Under the pieces are notes generated by a model, which did not search any database, was not told the DNA's origin, and saw only the letters and a list, made by a program, of their open reading frames with translations. Both the position numbers and the translations under genes were made by a program. Positions 60,018-64,000 of a stretch of 64,000 nt of DNA are shown here, piece after piece. This stretch comes from Paenibacillus sp. FSL A5-0031 (GTDB taxonomy: Bacteria; Bacillota; Bacilli; Paenibacillales; Paenibacillaceae), in contig NZ_MRTD01000022.1 of the NCBI RefSeq assembly GCF_001956295.1, forward strand, positions 1 through 64,000, given 5' to 3'. Each line of letters begins with the position of its first letter. Positions within the stretch are counted from its first letter, which is position 1.

Positions 60018-60132
60018 CGAATGCCTCCGTCGTCCATTTGTCTTACCGTCTTACTTAGGTACGTGACTGCCGGCTAAAAAGATTCATGTCCGTCTTGATC
60101 AGTATGCCATAATGAAAGACCAATCAGCAAAA

Positions 60133-60171
60133 CAAAACGAGCCTATAGTATGATTACTATGGCTCGTTTTG
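60133..60171. terminator. Terminator between the GH2 and GNAT genes
   Basis: CAAAACGAGCC-TATAG pairs with CTAT-GGCTCGTTTTG, stem of about 15 bp with one bulge. T-rich sequence follows on both strands; on the leftward strand it ends the GH2 transcript. Confidence 0.85.
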
Positions 60172-60224
60172 TTAGTTTTTGACTGAAAGTCTAACACCCT
60201 GTATAAAAAAGCTGCTTCTTATAT

Positions 60225-62252
60225 TTATTGTGATTCACGATTTGGTAGATGAATAAACCCACCCTCGAATGCGGTGTACCTAGCATAATCCAGACTCAGC
60301 GCTTCTCCAACCGGCTTCATCGTCTTTCTATCCATATGATAGATCCCGAATGTATCAATCCAATTATTATGGTTCACGTACCAGTCATACATAATCCAGA
60401 AATCGATGCCAACAAGAAAACCATCACTTCTCAGCTGGGCCTCTCCATCTTCAGATATGACCGCTCGCTCCATCAGCGCCTGCAGCGTTTCCTTATAGGT
60501 TTTCAGCTGCTCTGCCGCCATCGTATCCTGATCAGAGGACCAGTGGCCAAACTCGGTATTCCATATCGGCTTGTCCGGCCAAAGCTCATGCGCTTTTTGC
60601 AGAAAGTCTTTTGTGCCTTCATAATACGTACTGCCATGGAATATGCCAAAATACATCGTCCAGCCCGCCACATCCAGCGGCTCCATGGAAGGATCATGCC
60701 CACCTGGCTGATCTGCTGCCGCACTTTGGGTCGTGAGACGTCCATCCGCATAATTTTCCTTCAGGTCGTTTACTAAACGTTTGTTGTAAACCGTTCGCAG
60801 CTCTACCTCAACGGATTCATTTTGCGTGCTCCACATGAGAACGGAAGGCGAGTTGTATTGGGAGAAAATCATCTCCCTCCACATTTGATCGGAAAGCCGC
60901 TTTTGCTCCTGTGCCTCAAAATGCTCACGAGTGAATTGCCAAAGCGGAATTTCACTGACGGTTGCAAGTCCGAGCCGATCCGTCAATAACGATGTGTATA
61001 CATGGTTTGGGTAATGTGCCGTTCTAACGAAATTAACATGCATGGACTGCTTCATTTGAACCAAGTCATCTCGGATTTGCTTCCACGTCGCAGAACGCCC
61101 TGTATCCGGCCATTCTTCATGGCGAGCAACGCCGGCAAGAAAGGCCGGGCGTCCATTCAACAGCAGCTTGGTACCTTCCGTCGTAACTGTACGTATGCCA
61201 AACTGCGACGCATAACGATCCAACTGGGCAGTACGATCCCCATATACAACTGCAAATTCCGCTACATACAGCTCTGGCTGCCAAAATGCCCATAAGCGAG
61301 GCTCTTGAATATAGACTATCGCTTCCATCACCTTCGTCTCATAAGGAGCCAGCGCTTCCGTCCAGTTTAAATCGCCCGTCCATCTTGTTTGCTTCCCTTT
61401 AATATCTGCTGCGAGAGGTGAATTTAAGAATGCATCGGCTTCATGATCCACATCAAAAATTTGCCCGCTAACGTTCACCTCTACAGCATCTGCTCCACGG
61501 TTTTCCAGAACTACACTAAACTTTACACGCCCCTCAATATCGAGCGGTACGATGTTTACTCTTGGTATATGGCATTTGGCAGTTCCGCTAATGTATAGGT
61601 CATGGATCACACCGGTGTAGTTAAAAAAATCCGTTCCAGGTGTTGCCGGTATGATATCCGCTCGGCTTCCCCAAGGCGGATTATCGATTCGAAGCACAAT
61701 CGTGTTCGCTTCACCAATCTTCACAAAAGGCGTCAAATCAAGTGCAAAAGGGGTAAAGCCACCCTCATGATAGCCAACCCACTGCCCATTGACCCAAACG
61801 TCAGCTACATAGCTAATCGCGAGCGCACGCAGTGTAACTGCTTTATTTGCCCATGCTGCATCGAGACAGAACGTACGACGATACCATACGCCGTCTTGAT
61901 ACGTTTCGCTGGAGCCTGCTTCCTCTTTCCCGCGAATTTCATTTTCCGGAAAGGGCAGCTGACGCTGCGCCCAAGCAGAATCATCAAAGTCGACTTCAGT
62001 ACGGCCGCCAGCTTCAAGGAGGACGTGCTCGAACCACCGATCATTGCGCTCGGACAATGAGAAATCATGATCCGCAGCAAATCTTTCTTTCTTCCACATG
62101 CCCTTCAAGTCAAGCTTCAAACGCTGCTGCGCATCAAATGACGGTACAGGAATGCCATTTTGAAACGGAACTGCCACTCCGCTTACCTCGCGCAGTTCCA
62201 TCGTCGTTTGAATCATGTTCATCTTTTCTTGCTGTACCAAACGAAGATCCAT
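60225..62252 (-). CDS. Glycoside hydrolase family 2 protein
   Basis: A 675-residue enzyme. The sugar-binding domain lies at about 50-225 (WVNGQWVGYHEGGFTPFALDLT), an immunoglobulin-like domain at about 230-350, and the catalytic TIM barrel from about 355. Catalytic residues are the acid/base E479 (in TQNES) and nucleophile E567 (in WNTEFGHWS). Family 2 covers beta-galactosidases, glucuronidases and mannosidases; the exact sugar is unknown. There is no signal peptide, so it acts inside the cell. GGAGGAG precedes the ATG at 62252; the frame runs on to 62411 but that part overlaps the GH16 gene and lacks a start site. It probably finishes oligosaccharides released by the GH16 enzyme. Confidence 0.92.
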   Translation of the reverse strand: MDLRLVQQEKMNMIQTTMELREVSGVAVPFQNGIPVPSFDAQQRLKLDLKGMWKKERFAADHDFSLSERNDRWFEHVLLEAGGRTEVDFDDSAWAQRQLPFPENEIRGKEEAGSSETYQDGVWYRRTFCLDAAWANKAVTLRALAISYVADVWVNGQWVGYHEGGFTPFALDLTPFVKIGEANTIVLRIDNPPWGSRADIIPATPGTDFFNYTGVIHDLYISGTAKCHIPRVNIVPLDIEGRVKFSVVLENRGADAVEVNVSGQIFDVDHEADAFLNSPLAADIKGKQTRWTGDLNWTEALAPYETKVMEAIVYIQEPRLWAFWQPELYVAEFAVVYGDRTAQLDRYASQFGIRTVTTEGTKLLLNGRPAFLAGVARHEEWPDTGRSATWKQIRDDLVQMKQSMHVNFVRTAHYPNHVYTSLLTDRLGLATVSEIPLWQFTREHFEAQEQKRLSDQMWREMIFSQYNSPSVLMWSTQNESVEVELRTVYNKRLVNDLKENYADGRLTTQSAAADQPGGHDPSMEPLDVAGWTMYFGIFHGSTYYEGTKDFLQKAHELWPDKPIWNTEFGHWSSDQDTMAAEQLKTYKETLQALMERAVISEDGEAQLRSDGFLVGIDFWIMYDWYVNHNNWIDTFGIYHMDRKTMKPVGEALSLDYARYTAFEGGFIHLPNRESQ

Positions 62253-62283
62253 CGGTTTCTCCTCCAATTCACATCTATCATTC

Positions 62284-63156
62284 CTATTTCGCTGTATCGT
62301 TTGCCGTCTCATAATTTCCGTCTGCCGGCTGATACACCCGAACGTACTCCAGCTCGAATGTTTGCGGGAAAACCGTCGTCTCATCTGGATAACCCGGCCA
62401 ATTGCCGCCAACGGCCAAATTCAGCTGCAAGAAAAACGCACGATCGAAAGGTGCAGGGAATGGCTCGTTATCCGCAGCCTCATCCTTGCGCGTGAACCAT
62501 GTCGTCGTCTGATAAAACTCCTTATCGTCGACGTACCACTTCATCCCGCTTGGCGTCCATTCTAGAGCAAAGTCATGAAACGCTTCTGCGAACGTTCCTT
62601 CTTCCAGACTTACTTTCCCGCCTCTATAAATGTGAGGATTACCCATATGCAAAGTACCATGCACCTGCTCAGGCTCGTGTCCAAGATACTCCATAATGTC
62701 AATCTCGCCGCTGCTTGGCCAGCCGCCGTATTTCTCCATGTCCGTCGGCATCATCCATATGGCAGGCCACATACCTTTGCCAAGCGGCATCTTAGCCCGG
62801 AACTCGAACCGGCCGTACGTCCAATCCGCATGGCCCTCCGTAATTAATTTCGCGGACGTATACGGCTTGCCCCCATGCTCCTGCTTCAACGCTTTGATGA
62901 CTAGCTTGCCGTCTTCAATATAAGAGTTTGCCGCATCCTCTGTATAAAACTGATCTTCATTATTCCCGAAGCCTGATCCTCCGGTTACATGCTTCCACTT
63001 GGTCTTATCGATTTCTTTGCCGTCAAACTCATCGTTCCATACGAGCTTCCACCCATTTTTCTGCTGCGGAGCTTCTTTTTTATTACCCATGCTGCACCCC
63101 ATTATAAATAAGATAATTGCTAGAAAAATACTCGAAATCTTGAAAAGTCTCTTCAC
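62284..63156 (-). CDS. Glycoside hydrolase family 16 lipoprotein, beta-1,3-glucanase-like
   Basis: A 290-residue lipoprotein: lipobox ending at Cys21 (FIMGC), then a beta-jelly-roll GH16 domain from about residue 36. The catalytic motif is E151-x-D153-x-x-E156 within SSGEIDIMEYLGH. WKLVWNDEFDG, YGRFEFRAKMPLGKGMWPAIWMMP and the closing FELEYVRVYQ are typical of laminarinase-like members. It would cut beta-1,3 or mixed-linked glucans at the cell surface. The start is GTG with GGAGGAG upstream. It lies between an ABC permease gene and the GH2 gene in one leftward operon. Confidence 0.93.
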   Translation of the reverse strand: MKRLFKISSIFLAIILFIMGCSMGNKKEAPQQKNGWKLVWNDEFDGKEIDKTKWKHVTGGSGFGNNEDQFYTEDAANSYIEDGKLVIKALKQEHGGKPYTSAKLITEGHADWTYGRFEFRAKMPLGKGMWPAIWMMPTDMEKYGGWPSSGEIDIMEYLGHEPEQVHGTLHMGNPHIYRGGKVSLEEGTFAEAFHDFALEWTPSGMKWYVDDKEFYQTTTWFTRKDEAADNEPFPAPFDRAFFLQLNLAVGGNWPGYPDETTVFPQTFELEYVRVYQPADGNYETANDTAK

Positions 63157-63170
63157 CCAAGCTCCTCCTC

Positions 63171-64000
63171 TTACTCACCGGTAATACCAGCCCGATCAAC
63201 GCCTTCCACAAACCAGCGCTGAAGCACAAAGTAGAGAATGAGCAGCGGTGCGATCGTCAGCAGCGTTCCAGCCAGCTTAATCGCTTCGTTCAACTGACTG
63301 CCAGGAGTGCCCGGCGGGTATACCTTATTGTAGCTGTCCGTAAACTTTTGCAGCTCCAGCGGCAATATGGTCAGCTCGTTTCCGAAATAAAGACCTGCTA
63401 AATACGTTTCATTCCAGTACCATACAAACGAGAATAGAAATACGATAATGATTGCAGGAAGAGCCATAGGAACGGCTACGCGATAAAAGATTTTCAAGCT
63501 GCCCGCTCCATCAATTTCTGCAGCCTCCTCCAGCACATCCGGTATGCTTCTAAAAAACTGATAAAAAATGAGAATAAACAATGCGCTTTTTAGTCCTTGC
63601 CCGAGAATGGCCGGATATATAAACGTCTCCAGCGAGCCGAGCAGCCCGTATTGCTTAAATAAAAGGTACGTCGGCATCATCGTAATTTGCGGCGGGATAA
63701 CAAAGGTTACGAGCATAAGCACGAACAATATCTTTTTAAAAGGAAACTCGAATCGAGCAAAGCCATAACCGATAACGCCCGCCGATATCGTTTGCAGCAA
63801 GGCCGGAAGGCCTGCCACCCCAATCGTTTGCAAAAGTGTTTTTTCATAATCGAGCACGTTCAGCGCCTTCGAATAATTCTCGACATACAGCGTTGATGGA
63901 ATCCACTTGATCATGGAGTTAACCAAATCGTCCAAGCTCATGAAGCTGTTCACCAGCATAAATAACATCGGATACAAATAGACAAAGCCGATCGCAATCA
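63171..64000 (-). CDS. Carbohydrate ABC transporter permease (MalG-like), 5' end outside the window
   Basis: At least 275 residues of a six-helix permease. The reading frame continues in a hydrophobic stretch (IAIGFVYLYPMLFMLVNSFM) to the window edge, so the N-terminus is missing. The EAA loop is LEEAAEIDGAGSLKIFYRVAVPMALPAII and the C-terminus is the usual LQRWFVEGVDRAGITGE. It lies 14 bases from the GH16 gene, and thus imports the oligosaccharides that enzyme releases; the partner permease and binding protein should be just beyond the right edge. Confidence 0.93.
   Translation of the reverse strand, partial: IAIGFVYLYPMLFMLVNSFMSLDDLVNSMIKWIPSTLYVENYSKALNVLDYEKTLLQTIGVAGLPALLQTISAGVIGYGFARFEFPFKKILFVLMLVTFVIPPQITMMPTYLLFKQYGLLGSLETFIYPAILGQGLKSALFILIFYQFFRSIPDVLEEAAEIDGAGSLKIFYRVAVPMALPAIIIVFLFSFVWYWNETYLAGLYFGNELTILPLELQKFTDSYNKVYPPGTPGSQLNEAIKLAGTLLTIAPLLILYFVLQRWFVEGVDRAGITGE

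Noticed and set aside
62253..62411. A 53-residue N-terminal extension of the GH2 protein
   Set aside because: It overlaps the end of the GH16 gene in another frame, reads as low-quality sequence, and a strong GGAGGAG site marks the ATG at 62252.

Overview
The window looks like a chromosomal segment of a Paenibacillus-type Firmicute. The signs are S-layer-homology and NEAT heme proteins, LplABC-style sugar importers with large lipoprotein binding proteins, a YesMN-like two-component pair, many AraC regulators each beside a small catabolic cluster, 2-oxoglutarate dioxygenases of the PhyH family, strong AAGGAGG-type ribosome sites and frequent TTG/GTG starts. I found no rRNA, tRNA, insertion sequence, prophage or CRISPR array.

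Layout. 0-5.8 kb: two AraC-linked modules (TIM-barrel isomerase, PhyH oxygenase, aldo/keto reductase, Gfo/Idh dehydrogenase). 5.84-6.40 kb: a non-coding array of about five 112-bp tandem units, each with a hairpin. 6.4-17.6 kb: a heme-iron island of two divergent Fur-controlled operons. The leftward one encodes an IsdC-like anchored NEAT protein, a small secreted NEAT-like protein, a 1108-residue protein with three NEAT and three SLH domains, IsdE, a FecCD permease and an ATPase. The rightward one encodes a second binding lipoprotein, a second permease, and an ATPase fused in frame to a complete IsdG-type heme oxygenase.

17.7-21.3 kb: another AraC-controlled sugar cluster. 21.5-26.0 kb: a second iron locus with a Fur-boxed siderophore-binding lipoprotein, a Btr-like AraC activator carrying the same binding domain, and an ABC exporter with its own Fur box. 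26.2-37.4 kb: a Gfo/Idh enzyme, a SIMPL protein, a MarR / small alarmone synthetase / membrane-protein operon, and two MarR-MFS efflux pairs with recognisable operators, with an old-yellow-enzyme homologue and a degenerate SDR between them. 37.6-42.1 kb: mprF, a squalene/phytoene synthase-like gene and a YdcF protein.

42.1-44.6 kb: a paralogous AraC / isomerase / PhyH module. 44.7-53.7 kb: a YesMN-like sensor and regulator with an LplABC-like importer that has two binding-protein paralogues. 54-60 kb: a UbiD decarboxylase, a third PhyH with an AraC gene, a DUF1835 protein and a GNAT enzyme. 60.2-64 kb: a beta-glucan-type locus (GH2, GH16 lipoprotein, ABC permease) that runs off the right edge.

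How it fits together: the island can be read as a wall-to-cytoplasm heme relay (surface NEAT proteins, IsdE, permease/ATPase, heme oxygenase) under Fur control. The 21-26 kb locus would supply siderophore iron. The remaining clusters are mostly single-regulator carbohydrate or small-molecule modules. The most distinctive items are the ATPase-IsdG fusion with its own internal start site, the hairpin repeat array, and the paired efflux operators.
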